Positions 55,256 to 63,962 of a stretch of DNA of 64,000 bases are shown in pieces. Source of the stretch: Cellulomonas edaphi (lineage in GTDB: Bacteria > Actinomycetota > Actinomycetes > Actinomycetales > Cellulomonadaceae); the NCBI RefSeq assembly GCF_030362815.1, contig NZ_JAUCGR010000002.1:1-64000 (forward strand), given 5' to 3'. Below the pieces are notes generated by a model. The model ran no database searches and had not been told where the DNA came from. It worked only from the letters and a program-made list of their open reading frames with translations. How positions within the stretch are numbered: position 1 is the first letter of the stretch; each line of letters opens with the position of its first letter. The position numbers were made by a program, and so were the translations under genes.

Positions 55256-57000
55256 GTACGCGCACCACCGTCCTGTGGGTGCCGGACTGGCCCGTGGTCG
55301 CAGCGGCGGCAGCAGAGGAGGTGCCGCGCCATCTGCCCGTCGCCGTGCACGACGGTCAGCGGGTCACGGCGGTCTCCGCCCTCGCCCGGGTGCAGGGTGT
55401 GCGGCGCGGCATGCGCCGGCGTCAGGCGCAGGGCTGCTGCCCGGAGCTGGTGCTGCTCGCGGCCGACGACGCGCGTGACGTGCGCCTGTTCGAACCGGTG
55501 GCCGTGGCCGCGGAGAGCGTCGTGGCGGGCATCGAGGTGGTGCGCGCCGGTCTGCTGCTGCTCCCGGCGGGTGGCGCCAGCCGGTACCACGGGTCGGAGG
55601 AGGCGCTCGCGGAGCGACTGGTCGACGCGGTGGCGGCCGGGTCGGGGCACGAGTGCGGCGTCGGGACCGCCGACGGCATGCTCGCCGCGGTGATCGCGGC
55701 GCGCACCGGTGCCCACGTGCCGCCGGGCGGGTCGGCCGCGTTCCTGGCGGACCGCAGCGTGGGCGAGCTGGTGCACGCGACCGTGACGGACGAGATCGCC
55801 GCCGCTGTCGGTGACCTGGTCGACCTGCTCAGCCGCCTCGGTCTGCGCACCCTGGGCCGGCTCGCCGCGCTGCCCGCCGCCGACGTCCAGGCGCGCTTCG
55901 GCCGGCTGGGTGCCTGGGCGCACCTGCTCGCGCGCGGCGACGACGAGCGACCACCGGCCCGGCGGCGTCCCGAGGCCGACCTGGAGGTGGTCGCGGAGCT
56001 CGAACCGCCGGTGGACCGCGTGGACACCGCCACCTTCGCGGGCCGGCGCCTGGCCGAGGACCTGCACGCGATGCTCGTGCAGCGTGCGGTCAGCTGCGGG
56101 CGGCTGCAGATCGCGGCCCGCACCGACGAGGGCGAGGACCTGGTGCGCACGTGGCGCACCGACCTGGGGGGCTGGGGCGGGTTGACGCCCGCGCGCATCA
56201 CCGACCGGATCCGCTGGCAGCTGGAGGGGTGGCTCACCTCGTCGGCCGTGACCACGGCCCGCGGTCTGGCCGCCGACGCCCGGGCCGCCGGGGTGAGTCG
56301 CGCGCGCCAGGACTGGCCGCTCGACGACCTCGGGCCGGATCTCCTCGACCACGACACCCCGGGCGTCGCCCTGGTCCGTCTGGCCGTGACGGCCCTCGAC
56401 GTCGCCCCCGCCGGCGCCGAGCAGGGTCAGCTGTGGGGAGGCCCGTCGGGTGGGGACCTGCGGGCCCACCGCGCGCTGGACCGGGTGCAGGGGCTGGTTG
56501 GCGGCTCGGGGCTGCTCACCGCCACCCTGCAGGGCGGACGGGACGTGCGGGACCAGGTGTACCTGCGGCCGTGGGGCGAGCAGACCAGCGCCCCACGGCC
56601 GGTCGACCGGCCGTGGCCGGGCAGGCTGCCGGACCCGGCACCGGCCACCGTGCTCACCGCGCCCCGACAGGTGGAGGTCCGCGACGCCGCCGGCCGGCCC
56701 GTCGCGCTGGACGTGCGCACCGGGATGAGCGGCGAGCCGGCGTGGGTGCGCGTGCTGCCCGAGCAGGAGGAGGGCGACGACGCGCGAGGCGGTCGGTGGA
56801 CGGGGGACCGCGGGGTCGGCGACCAGCGGGCCCGACGCGTGACCGGCTGGGCCGGCCCGTGGCTGCTGGGAGGACGGTGGTGGACGGGCGAGGCCGCGCC
56901 CACCCTGCGTGCCCACGTGCAGGTCACGCTCGACGAGGGACCCGCGATGCTGCTCGCCTGCACGCCCGCGGGGTGGACGTGCGAGGCCACCTATGACTGA
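55252..57000 (+). CDS. imuB: ImuB, catalytically inactive Y-family polymerase-like protein
   Basis: 582 residues. Shows the Y-family layout (palm/fingers, helix-hairpin-helix thumb around LSRLGLRTLGRLAALPAADVQ, little finger) but the N-terminus reads VLWVPDWPVVAAAAA instead of the metal-binding DxD-F motif, so it cannot polymerise. In mycobacteria ImuB is the hub that binds the beta clamp, ImuA' and DnaE2. Overlaps imuA' by four bases and dnaE2 by eight, so the three are made together. Confidence 0.92.
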   Translation: MSTRTTVLWVPDWPVVAAAAAEEVPRHLPVAVHDGQRVTAVSALARVQGVRRGMRRRQAQGCCPELVLLAADDARDVRLFEPVAVAAESVVAGIEVVRAGLLLLPAGGASRYHGSEEALAERLVDAVAAGSGHECGVGTADGMLAAVIAARTGAHVPPGGSAAFLADRSVGELVHATVTDEIAAAVGDLVDLLSRLGLRTLGRLAALPAADVQARFGRLGAWAHLLARGDDERPPARRRPEADLEVVAELEPPVDRVDTATFAGRRLAEDLHAMLVQRAVSCGRLQIAARTDEGEDLVRTWRTDLGGWGGLTPARITDRIRWQLEGWLTSSAVTTARGLAADARAAGVSRARQDWPLDDLGPDLLDHDTPGVALVRLAVTALDVAPAGAEQGQLWGGPSGGDLRAHRALDRVQGLVGGSGLLTATLQGGRDVRDQVYLRPWGEQTSAPRPVDRPWPGRLPDPAPATVLTAPRQVEVRDAAGRPVALDVRTGMSGEPAWVRVLPEQEEGDDARGGRWTGDRGVGDQRARRVTGWAGPWLLGGRWWTGEAAPTLRAHVQVTLDEGPAMLLACTPAGWTCEATYD

Positions 57001-60000
57001 CCGCGAGCACCTGACTGACCGCGCGCCACTGGCCGATCGCGCGCCACTGGCCGATCGTGCACCGCGGTACGCCGAGCTGCACGCCCACTCCGCCTTCAGC
57101 TTCCTCGACGGTGCGAGCCAGCCGGAGGAGCTGGCCGCGGAGGCGGCCCGGCAGGGGCTGCGCGCCCTCGCGCTGACCGACCATGACGGCCTGTACGGGG
57201 TGGTGCGGTTCTCGCAGGCCGCCAAGGCCGTCGGTCTTCCCACGGTGTTCGGGGCCGAGCTGCACCTCCCGGCACCGGACGGACGACGCCACCCGCGCGA
57301 GCGCACCCGGGCCACCCCTGGGCTGAGCGTGCTGGACCCGCCCACGGGCGTACCCGACCCGCGGGCGTCGCACCTGCTCGTGCTGGCCCGCGGCCCGGCG
57401 GGCTACCGTGCGCTGTCGCGAGGCATCGCCGAGGCCCACCTGCGCACCGGGCGCAAGGGCGCCGCGGACTACCGGCTCGAGGAGCTCGCTGCCACCGCCG
57501 ACGGGAACTGGCTGGTGCTGACGGGGTGCCGCAAGGGCGCGGTCCGACGGGCGCTCGCGGGCGGCGACCCGTCGGGCGTCACCGGGGTCGCGCCGGGAGG
57601 GCTCGACGCCGCGCGTCGTGAGCTGGACCGGCTGGTCGCGCTGTTCGGACGCGACAACGTGGCGGTCGAGGTCACCGCCGCGGGCGACCCCTACGACTCC
57701 GAGCGGGCCGACGCCCTGGCCGAGCTCGCCCGGAGCGCTCGGCTGCCGTTGGTGGCGACCGGCAACGTCCACTACGCCACCCCGCGCGACGCCGACCTGG
57801 CCGCCGCGCTGTCGGCCGTGCGTGCCCGGTCCTCCCTCGACGACCTGGACGGCTGGCTGCCCGGCGGCCCGATGGCCCACCTGCGCTCCGCGGCCGAGAT
57901 GCTCGCCCTGCACCGTCGCCACCCGCAGGCGGTGCTGACCGCGGCGGAGCTTGCCGACGAGTCCGCGTTCGACCTCTCGCTCGTCGCCCCGGACCTGCCG
58001 CCCTATCCCGTCCCGGACGGGCACACCGAGGCCAGCTGGCTGCGCGAGCTGGTGCGTCAGGGGGCGCTCGAGCTGTACGGGCCGCCGGACGACGAGCGGA
58101 TCCCCGGTGCGTACGCCCAGCTCGAGCACGAGCTGCGGGTGATCGAGAACCTGCACTTCCCGGGCTACTTCCTGGTGGTCTACGACCTGGTGGCCTTCTG
58201 CCGGCGCAACGGGATCCTCGCGCAGGGCCGTGGCTCCGCGGCCAACTCGGCGGTCTGCTACGCCCTGCGGGTCACCGCGGTCGACGCCGTGCGGCACGGG
58301 CTGCTGTTCGAGCGGTTCCTGGCTCCCGAGCGCGACGGGCCGCCCGACATCGACGTCGACATCGAGTCCGCCCGCCGCGAGGAGGTCATCCAGTACGTCT
58401 ACGAGAAGCACGGCAGGTCGCACGCCGCACAGGTGGCCAACGTCATCTCCTACCGTCCGCGCTCGGCGATCCGCGACGCCGCACGCGCGCTCGGCTTCGA
58501 CGCGGGGCAGCAGGATGCGTGGGCGTCGTCGATCGAGCGGTGGGGGAGCCTGCGCCCGGAGGTGCCGCCGGGGGTGCCGGCGACCGCGGCCGCTGCGGTG
58601 TCCGTCCCTCCGCCCGAGTCGCCGACGTCCACGCGTCGGGAGGCGCCTGGCGGGCGGCCGCCGCGGCCGCACGTGGACCACGCCGGCCCGTGGCCGCTCG
58701 CGCCGCTCGTCTCCGACCCCGTGATCACTCCTCGGCTGGAGCGTCACGACGCGCGGGCCGCGATGTGGGGCGACCACGGTCGGGCAGGGTCGGCGGCGGG
58801 CAGTCCCACGCGTTCGCCCCGCGGCACCGAGGTCCCCGGCCTGGCCACCGCCGACGGCCACGACGTGGTGCCGGCGATCCGTCCGCCGGCGGCGAGCGAC
58901 CTGGACGAGATCCCCGAGCAGGTGCTCGACCTCGCCGAGCGCTTCCTGCGCCTGCCGCGCCACCTGGGCATCCACTCGGGCGGCATGGTGATGTGCGACC
59001 GGCCCGTGATCGAGGTGTGCCCCGTGGAGTGGGCCCGGATGCCCGGGCGCACGGTGCTCCAGTGGGACAAGGAGGACTGCGCCGACGCCGGGCTGGTGAA
59101 GTTCGACCTGCTGGGCCTGGGCATGCTGACGGCGTTGCGGATCGGGTTCGGGTTCGTCCAGCAGCACGAGGGCGTCACGCTCGACCTGCACGCGCTGCCC
59201 GACGAGGACCCCGGGGTCTACGAGCTGCTCAGCGCGGCCGACACGGTGGGCGTGTTCCAGGTGGAGTCGCGCGCTCAGATGGGCACGCTGCCGCGGCTGC
59301 GGCCGCAGCGGTTCTACGACATCGTCATCGAGGTCGCCCTCATCCGGCCCGGACCCATCCAGGGCGGCTCGGTGCACCCGTACATCGAGCGCGCGCACGG
59401 CCGACAGAAGGTCACGTACCTGCATCCGCTGCTGGAGAAGTCGCTGCACAAGACGCTCGGCGTCCCGCTGTTCCAGGAACAGCTCATGCAGATGGCGATC
59501 GACGTCGCCGGGTTCACCGGCGCGGAGGCCGACCAGCTGCGCCGTGCCATGGGCTCCAAGCGCTCCACCGAGCGGATGTACGCGCTCAAGGGCCGGCTGA
59601 TGGCGGGGATGGCCCGCAACGGTGTGAGCGAGGAGGTGGGCGAGCAGATCTTCGACAAGCTCAAGGCGTTCGCCGACTTCGGCTTCCCGGAGTCGCACGC
59701 GTACTCCTTCGCCTACCTGGTCTACGCGAGCGCGTGGCTGAAGGTGTACCACCCGGCAGCGTTCTACGCGGGGCTGCTGGCCGCCCAGCCCATGGGCTTC
59801 TACTCACCGCAGAGCCTCGCGGCGGACGCGCGCCGGCACGGCCTGGAGGTGCTGCGGCCGGACGTGCAGCTCTCCGAGGCGCAGGCGTGCGTGGAGCGGA
59901 TCGGCCCGACCCCGGAGGGGGGCGAACCGGTGCTGGTGCCGGCACCCAGCGGGACGGGTCCGGCGCTCGCGGCGGGGGTCCGCACGCGCGACGCCCGGCC

Positions 60001-60760
60001 GCCTGCTGCTCGTCCCCGGGCCGCGGCATCCGCCGGTGATGCGTCGCGTCGGCGCGCGCTGGCCGTGCGGATGGGTCTGGTGGCCATCCGCAGCATCGGC
60101 GAGGAGCTGGCGCAGCGGATCGTGGACGAGCGCACAGTGCACGGCCCGTTCGCGGATCAGCGCGACCTCGCCCGCCGCGTCCAGCTGAGCACCGCCCAGC
60201 TCGAGGCGCTGGCGACGGCCGGCGCCCTGGACGGCCTGGGCATCACCCGGCGCGAGGGTCTCTGGGCGGCGGGTGCGCTCGCCCAGGAGGGGCCGGACAC
60301 GCTGCCGGGGGTGAGCGTGGGAGTGCAGGCCCCGATGCTGCCGGGGTTCAGCGACGTCGAGACGGCGACCGCGGACGTATGGGCCACCGGCGTCTCGGTG
60401 GACTCCTACCCGACGCAGTTCGTGCGCGACCGGCTCGACCAGGCGGGAGTCCTGACCGTGGAGTCCTCCTACCGGCACGAGGAGGGGCGCCGCGTGGCGG
60501 TCGCCGGCGTGGTCACGCACCGGCAGCGGCCGGGAACCGCCGGTGGTGTCACGTTCCTGTCCCTCGAGGACGAGACGGGGCTGCTGAACGTCATCTGCTC
60601 ACCGGGGCTGTGGGCCAGGTTCCGCGTCGTGGCCCGCACGTCGAAGGCTCTCGTTGTGCGCGGGCGGTTGGAGCGCGCCGACGGTGCCACCAACCTCGTG
60701 GCCGAGCACCTGTCCCCGCTGTCCCTCAAGGTGCGCAGCTCCTCGAGAGACTTCCGGTAG
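56993..60760 (+). CDS. dnaE2: error-prone DNA polymerase DnaE2 (ImuC)
   Basis: 1255 residues. An N-terminal repeat tail (ADRAPL units) precedes the PHP domain (ELHAHSAFSFLDGAS). Then comes the C-family palm with RGSAANSAVCYALR and the catalytic PDIDVDIE segment, and GKRSTERM-like SKRSTERMYALKG. A C-terminal OB fold (FLSLEDETGLLNVIC) ends it. It performs translesion synthesis in the SOS response. It is longer than M. tuberculosis DnaE2 (about 1100) because of a Pro/Gly/Arg-rich insertion at residues about 518-632 and a second low-complexity patch at about 975-1020. Starts at ATG 56993 inside the imuB end. Confidence 0.93.
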   Translation: MTDREHLTDRAPLADRAPLADRAPRYAELHAHSAFSFLDGASQPEELAAEAARQGLRALALTDHDGLYGVVRFSQAAKAVGLPTVFGAELHLPAPDGRRHPRERTRATPGLSVLDPPTGVPDPRASHLLVLARGPAGYRALSRGIAEAHLRTGRKGAADYRLEELAATADGNWLVLTGCRKGAVRRALAGGDPSGVTGVAPGGLDAARRELDRLVALFGRDNVAVEVTAAGDPYDSERADALAELARSARLPLVATGNVHYATPRDADLAAALSAVRARSSLDDLDGWLPGGPMAHLRSAAEMLALHRRHPQAVLTAAELADESAFDLSLVAPDLPPYPVPDGHTEASWLRELVRQGALELYGPPDDERIPGAYAQLEHELRVIENLHFPGYFLVVYDLVAFCRRNGILAQGRGSAANSAVCYALRVTAVDAVRHGLLFERFLAPERDGPPDIDVDIESARREEVIQYVYEKHGRSHAAQVANVISYRPRSAIRDAARALGFDAGQQDAWASSIERWGSLRPEVPPGVPATAAAAVSVPPPESPTSTRREAPGGRPPRPHVDHAGPWPLAPLVSDPVITPRLERHDARAAMWGDHGRAGSAAGSPTRSPRGTEVPGLATADGHDVVPAIRPPAASDLDEIPEQVLDLAERFLRLPRHLGIHSGGMVMCDRPVIEVCPVEWARMPGRTVLQWDKEDCADAGLVKFDLLGLGMLTALRIGFGFVQQHEGVTLDLHALPDEDPGVYELLSAADTVGVFQVESRAQMGTLPRLRPQRFYDIVIEVALIRPGPIQGGSVHPYIERAHGRQKVTYLHPLLEKSLHKTLGVPLFQEQLMQMAIDVAGFTGAEADQLRRAMGSKRSTERMYALKGRLMAGMARNGVSEEVGEQIFDKLKAFADFGFPESHAYSFAYLVYASAWLKVYHPAAFYAGLLAAQPMGFYSPQSLAADARRHGLEVLRPDVQLSEAQACVERIGPTPEGGEPVLVPAPSGTGPALAAGVRTRDARPPAARPRAAASAGDASRRRALAVRMGLVAIRSIGEELAQRIVDERTVHGPFADQRDLARRVQLSTAQLEALATAGALDGLGITRREGLWAAGALAQEGPDTLPGVSVGVQAPMLPGFSDVETATADVWATGVSVDSYPTQFVRDRLDQAGVLTVESSYRHEEGRRVAVAGVVTHRQRPGTAGGVTFLSLEDETGLLNVICSPGLWARFRVVARTSKALVVRGRLERADGATNLVAEHLSPLSLKVRSSSRDFR
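57021..57056 (+). repeat. 18-bp tandem repeat in the dnaE2 5' end
   Basis: GCGCGCCACTGGCCGATC occurs twice in tandem, encoding RAPLAD-RAPLAD just before the PHP domain, and an earlier unit (LTDRAPL) is related. Confidence 0.9.
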
Positions 60761-60768
60761 CGAGCGGC

Positions 60769-61557
60769 TCAGCGCTTCGGCAGCGTCCCTGCTACCAGCG
60801 CCCGCACCCAGACCCGCTTCGACGCGCCCGAGCACGCGGAGGTGTACCCCGTCCACCGAGCGCCGAAGTGCCGGGCGACGCAGTCCGCGGAGCGCTCCAT
60901 CGCGTTGGGTCCGAATGCGCCGGCCATCTTGCGGTTCAGCTGCGACCACGTCAGGTGGTACTTCCGCATGATCCGGCCCTGGTAGATGTGCACGATCTCG
61001 TGGCGGACCACGTCCCGCGCGCGCGACGGATCCGACCTCAGCCGTCGCGAGTTGAGCAGGATCGACGAGGTGTCGCCCTTCCACACCCCGCCCAGGTGCG
61101 AGCCGAGGGCGGGCTCGTCCCAGAGCAGCCGGATGCCCTTCGAGCGGGGGAGCGCGTGCAGCGCTCGCGTCGCCGCCTCGCCACCCTTGCCCGCCGCCCG
61201 CCGCGCCGCGCGGAGCTGCGCCTTGGTGACCTTCGCCCGGGTGGGTGCCTTCGCCGCCGCGGCGGTCTTCGCCGAGCCGGCGGTCGTGGTGGCCAGCGAG
61301 GCTGCGGTCGGGCCTGTGACGGCCGCGACGCCCGTGCCGGTCGGCGGGAGCAACCACGGCAGCCGGGTGCTGTCCGCGACGGCCGAGACCACGACGTCGA
61401 TCATCGCCGCCGACGTCCGCGGCACGGGTGCGGCGCCCGGGTTCGACGGTGCCGCCGTGGCCGGTGCAGCAGCGCCCAGGGAGGCGGTCATCGCCGCGGC
61501 GCACAGGGCGACGAGCACCGTCCGAGGGGTTCGGTGCGTGCTGCGGAGGGAGGACAT
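60769..61557 (-). CDS. secreted HExxH metalloprotease-like protein
   Basis: 262 residues from ATG 61557. Signal peptide RTVLVALCAAAMTASLGAA with likely cleavage after ATAA. A long Ala/Thr/Pro/Lys-rich linker (about 45-125) follows. The C-terminal domain has VVRHEIVHIYQG (HEIVH at 186-190) and AMERSADCVARHFG downstream, whose E-x3-D may give the third zinc ligand. This is the pattern of gluzincin-type zinc peptidases, though I cannot name a family. Two cysteines may form a disulfide. Convergent with dnaE2 eight bases away. Confidence 0.82.
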   Translation of the reverse strand: MSSLRSTHRTPRTVLVALCAAAMTASLGAAAPATAAPSNPGAAPVPRTSAAMIDVVVSAVADSTRLPWLLPPTGTGVAAVTGPTAASLATTTAGSAKTAAAAKAPTRAKVTKAQLRAARRAAGKGGEAATRALHALPRSKGIRLLWDEPALGSHLGGVWKGDTSSILLNSRRLRSDPSRARDVVRHEIVHIYQGRIMRKYHLTWSQLNRKMAGAFGPNAMERSADCVARHFGARWTGYTSACSGASKRVWVRALVAGTLPKR

Positions 61558-61704
61558 GCGGCTCCTGAGGGCGACGGTGACGACCGGGTCGGGCGTTGGG
61601 TGCCCTCCTGATCGACCGCCGCACCGTTCGTGTGAGCGGGTGAAGCGTCCGGCTCGGCCGTGTGAGGCGCGCAAACGGGTGAGAAAGTGCCACGGCGCGC
61701 CGCG

Positions 61705-61710
61705 TACGCT
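61705..61710 (+). promoter_or_regulatory. -10 element of the DapA-like gene (leaderless)
   Basis: TACGCT, 7 nt before the GTG at 61718, which it helps to fix. Confidence 0.5.
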
Positions 61711-61717
61711 GGCGCGC

Positions 61718-62596
61718 GTGCTCGGATCACTGGTCGCCTACCTCCCTACACCCCGGAGCGGCGACGGGGGAATAGCCGTCGACGCGCTGCAGGTACTCGT
61801 CGACCGGGCGATCGGCGCCGGGGTCGACAGCCTCGCCGTCCTGGGATCGGCCGGCGGGTTCGCCTACCTGGACCGGGCCCAGCGCGAGCGCGTGGTGCGC
61901 GCCGCCGCGGAGGCCATCGGAGGTCGGGTGCCCCTGCTGGCCGGCATCGGCGCACTCACGACGGACGCCGTTCTGCAGCACGGACGCGACGCCACCCGAG
62001 CGGGCGCGGACGCCCTGCTGCTCGGCACCACCGCGTACCTGCCGCTGACCGTCGACGAGGTCGTGGGCCTCTACAGCGACGTCGCCTCGGCCTCGCACGC
62101 GCCCGTCTGGGTGTACCACAACCCCCGCACCACGGGCGTCGAGATCAGCGTCGAGACGCTCGTGCGGATCGCCGGCCTGCCCGGCATCGGCGGCACCAAG
62201 GACCGAAGCCTGGACGTCGAGGACGTGCGGCGTCGTCACCAGGCGCTGCGGGACGGGGCCCCGGCGCACGTCGAGCTCGGCTTCAGCGGCGACCTGCTCG
62301 GTGTCCACGGGCTGCTCGCCGGGGCGGACTCATGGCACTGCGGCCTTGCGGGCCTGCTGCCCGAGCCCTACGTCGCGGCGAGCGCGGCGGCCGTGCGCGG
62401 AGACGAGGCGGAGGCCCAGACGCAGCTCGACGCGATCGCCCCCTGGATCGAGCTGGGTCAGCGCTGGGGGATCGCCCGCCTCGCCACCGTCGTCGGTCCC
62501 GCGCTCGGCATCGACCTCGGAGACGTGCCCCGACCCTTGCTCGCGCCGCCCGCGGAGGTGCGCGCGGAGGTGGAGCGGCTGCTCAGCGCGAGGTAG
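61718..62596 (+). CDS. DapA-family aldolase/lyase (dihydrodipicolinate synthase-like)
   Basis: 292 residues from GTG 61718, one TIM barrel. The Schiff-base lysine is K161 in GIGGTKDRSLD, and the family tyrosine is in WVYHNPRTTG. The substrate-binding S/T pair near VLGSAGGFAYL differs from the GTTGE of true DapA, so it is more likely a paralogue acting on another keto acid (for example of the N-acetylneuraminate lyase group) than lysine biosynthesis. No other lysine gene is nearby. Stands alone with a leaderless promoter. Confidence 0.85.
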   Translation: MLGSLVAYLPTPRSGDGGIAVDALQVLVDRAIGAGVDSLAVLGSAGGFAYLDRAQRERVVRAAAEAIGGRVPLLAGIGALTTDAVLQHGRDATRAGADALLLGTTAYLPLTVDEVVGLYSDVASASHAPVWVYHNPRTTGVEISVETLVRIAGLPGIGGTKDRSLDVEDVRRRHQALRDGAPAHVELGFSGDLLGVHGLLAGADSWHCGLAGLLPEPYVAASAAAVRGDEAEAQTQLDAIAPWIELGQRWGIARLATVVGPALGIDLGDVPRPLLAPPAEVRAEVERLLSAR

Positions 62597-62605
62597 CGGA
62601 TCGGG

Positions 62606-63832
62606 TCAGTGCTTCGCGACGCTGTCGTCCGACGCGTCGTCGCCGTCGACGGGCTCGACGTCCTCGACGGCCTCCTCGACCGACATCGGCGGGTCCATGG
62701 TGCGCAGCCGCGAGAAGATCGCCCACGACACCGCCACGAGCGGCACCGCGATGACCGCGCCGAGCAGCCCGCCGGTGAGCGTGCCCGTCGTCACGGCGAG
62801 CGCGATCACCACGGGGTGGATGGACACCTGCTTGCCCATGACGAACGGCTGCAGGATGTGCCCCTCGAACTGGCCGATGAGCGCGATGCCCACGCCGACG
62901 AACACCGCCGACCAGAACCCGTTCGCGGCCAGCGCCACGATCATCGCGATGACCATGGCGGCGGGCGCGCCCACCAGCGGGATGAAGGCACCGATGAACA
63001 CCAGCACCGCGAGGGGCGCGGCGAGGGGCACGCCCAGGATCAGCAGGAGGATGAACGCGAGCGCGCCGTCGGTCAGGGCGATGAGCACCGTGCCGCGGGT
63101 GTAACCGGAGAAGGTGTACCAGCCGGCACCGCCCACCACCTGCCACACGTCGCGGCTGCGGGCCGGGAGCTGGTTGAGGAACCAGGTCCACATCTCCTGG
63201 CCGCGCGCCAGGAAGAAGACGGTCAGGAAGATGGCCAGCGCCAGGGCGGTGAACACCTCCACCACGGAACCGAGCCGCGCCGCGGCCTCCGAGGCGAGCT
63301 CGCCCGAGTGGGACTGCACCCACTCCTGTGCGGAGTCGATCCACTTGGCGATCTGGTCGCTCGTGATGGTGAAGGGCAGCTTGCCGCTCTCAAGGAAGTC
63401 GGTGATCTGCGTGATGCCGGTGCTGAACTTCTCGGACAGGTCGTCCCACTGGTTGACGATCGAGAAGCCGACGTACGTGAGCAGGCCCAGGAAGAACAGG
63501 ATGCCGGTGGCGATCGCCAAGCCGGTGGCGAGCCCGCGCGGCATCACCTTCGAGAAGAGGACCACGAGCGGGCGCAGCACCGCGGTGAAGACGAACGCCA
63601 GGAAGAGCGAGACGAACACGAGCACCACGTGCCACACCGCGAAGAACACCAGGCTGACCGCCATGACGACGACGATCAGCCGCCACGACACACCCGCGAG
63701 CGAACGCAGCCACCGCGGTGCCGTCGGTTCCTCGATCCCGTAGACGCTCGGGTTGCGGCGGCCGCCGGCCACCTTCCGCGGCGGTGCCGCCACGTACGCC
63801 CTGGTAGGACGCTCGCCAGCGCCGTCTGTCAT
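62606..63832 (-). CDS. AI-2E (PerM/YdiK) family transporter
   Basis: 408 residues. Eight membrane helices in the family pattern: an N-terminal pair with VMAVSLVFFAVWHVVLVFVS, and a cytoplasmic stretch QWVQSHSGELASEAAARLG. The signature PLVGAPAAMVIAMIVAL and GQFEGHILQPFVMGKQVSIHPVV lie near the C-terminus. Relatives are sodium/proton antiporters or autoinducer exporters; the substrate here is unknown. The C-terminal tail is acidic. Faces the DapA-like gene (stops nine bases apart). Confidence 0.92.
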   Translation of the reverse strand: MTDGAGERPTRAYVAAPPRKVAGGRRNPSVYGIEEPTAPRWLRSLAGVSWRLIVVVMAVSLVFFAVWHVVLVFVSLFLAFVFTAVLRPLVVLFSKVMPRGLATGLAIATGILFFLGLLTYVGFSIVNQWDDLSEKFSTGITQITDFLESGKLPFTITSDQIAKWIDSAQEWVQSHSGELASEAAARLGSVVEVFTALALAIFLTVFFLARGQEMWTWFLNQLPARSRDVWQVVGGAGWYTFSGYTRGTVLIALTDGALAFILLLILGVPLAAPLAVLVFIGAFIPLVGAPAAMVIAMIVALAANGFWSAVFVGVGIALIGQFEGHILQPFVMGKQVSIHPVVIALAVTTGTLTGGLLGAVIAVPLVAVSWAIFSRLRTMDPPMSVEEAVEDVEPVDGDDASDDSVAKH

Positions 63833-63911
63833 CGAACCCTCGGTCTCTCGTGCGGTCGTTCCGCACAGTGTGCACCGAGGGGCCGATGCGTGCCCGACTG
63901 CCGCGCCGTGC

Positions 63912-63917
63912 TATCTT
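63912..63917 (+). promoter_or_regulatory. -10 element of the tRNA-Leu gene
   Basis: TATCTT, 45 nt before the mature tRNA 5' end. No good -35 at 17 bp. Confidence 0.45.
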
Positions 63918-63932
63918 TTCTGCCGCACCTCG

Positions 63933-63950
63933 GGAGGCCTACGGGCCTCC
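63933..63950 (+). other. leader hairpin before tRNA-Leu
   Basis: GGAGGCC-TACG-GGCCTCC forms a 7-bp stem with a stable tetraloop, 12 nt before the tRNA. It is likely part of the precursor leader, perhaps relevant to 5' processing. Confidence 0.5.
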
Positions 63951-63962
63951 GGTGGTCCACCT

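Noticed and set aside
58540-58895. An intein within dnaE2.
   Set aside because: The inserted stretch lacks the N-terminal Cys/Ser block, the His-rich block B and the terminal His-Asn; it is too short and of low complexity.
61718-62596. Naming the aldolase dapA.
   Set aside because: The residues around the expected GTTGE motif differ and no lysine-pathway gene is nearby; only the family can be stated.
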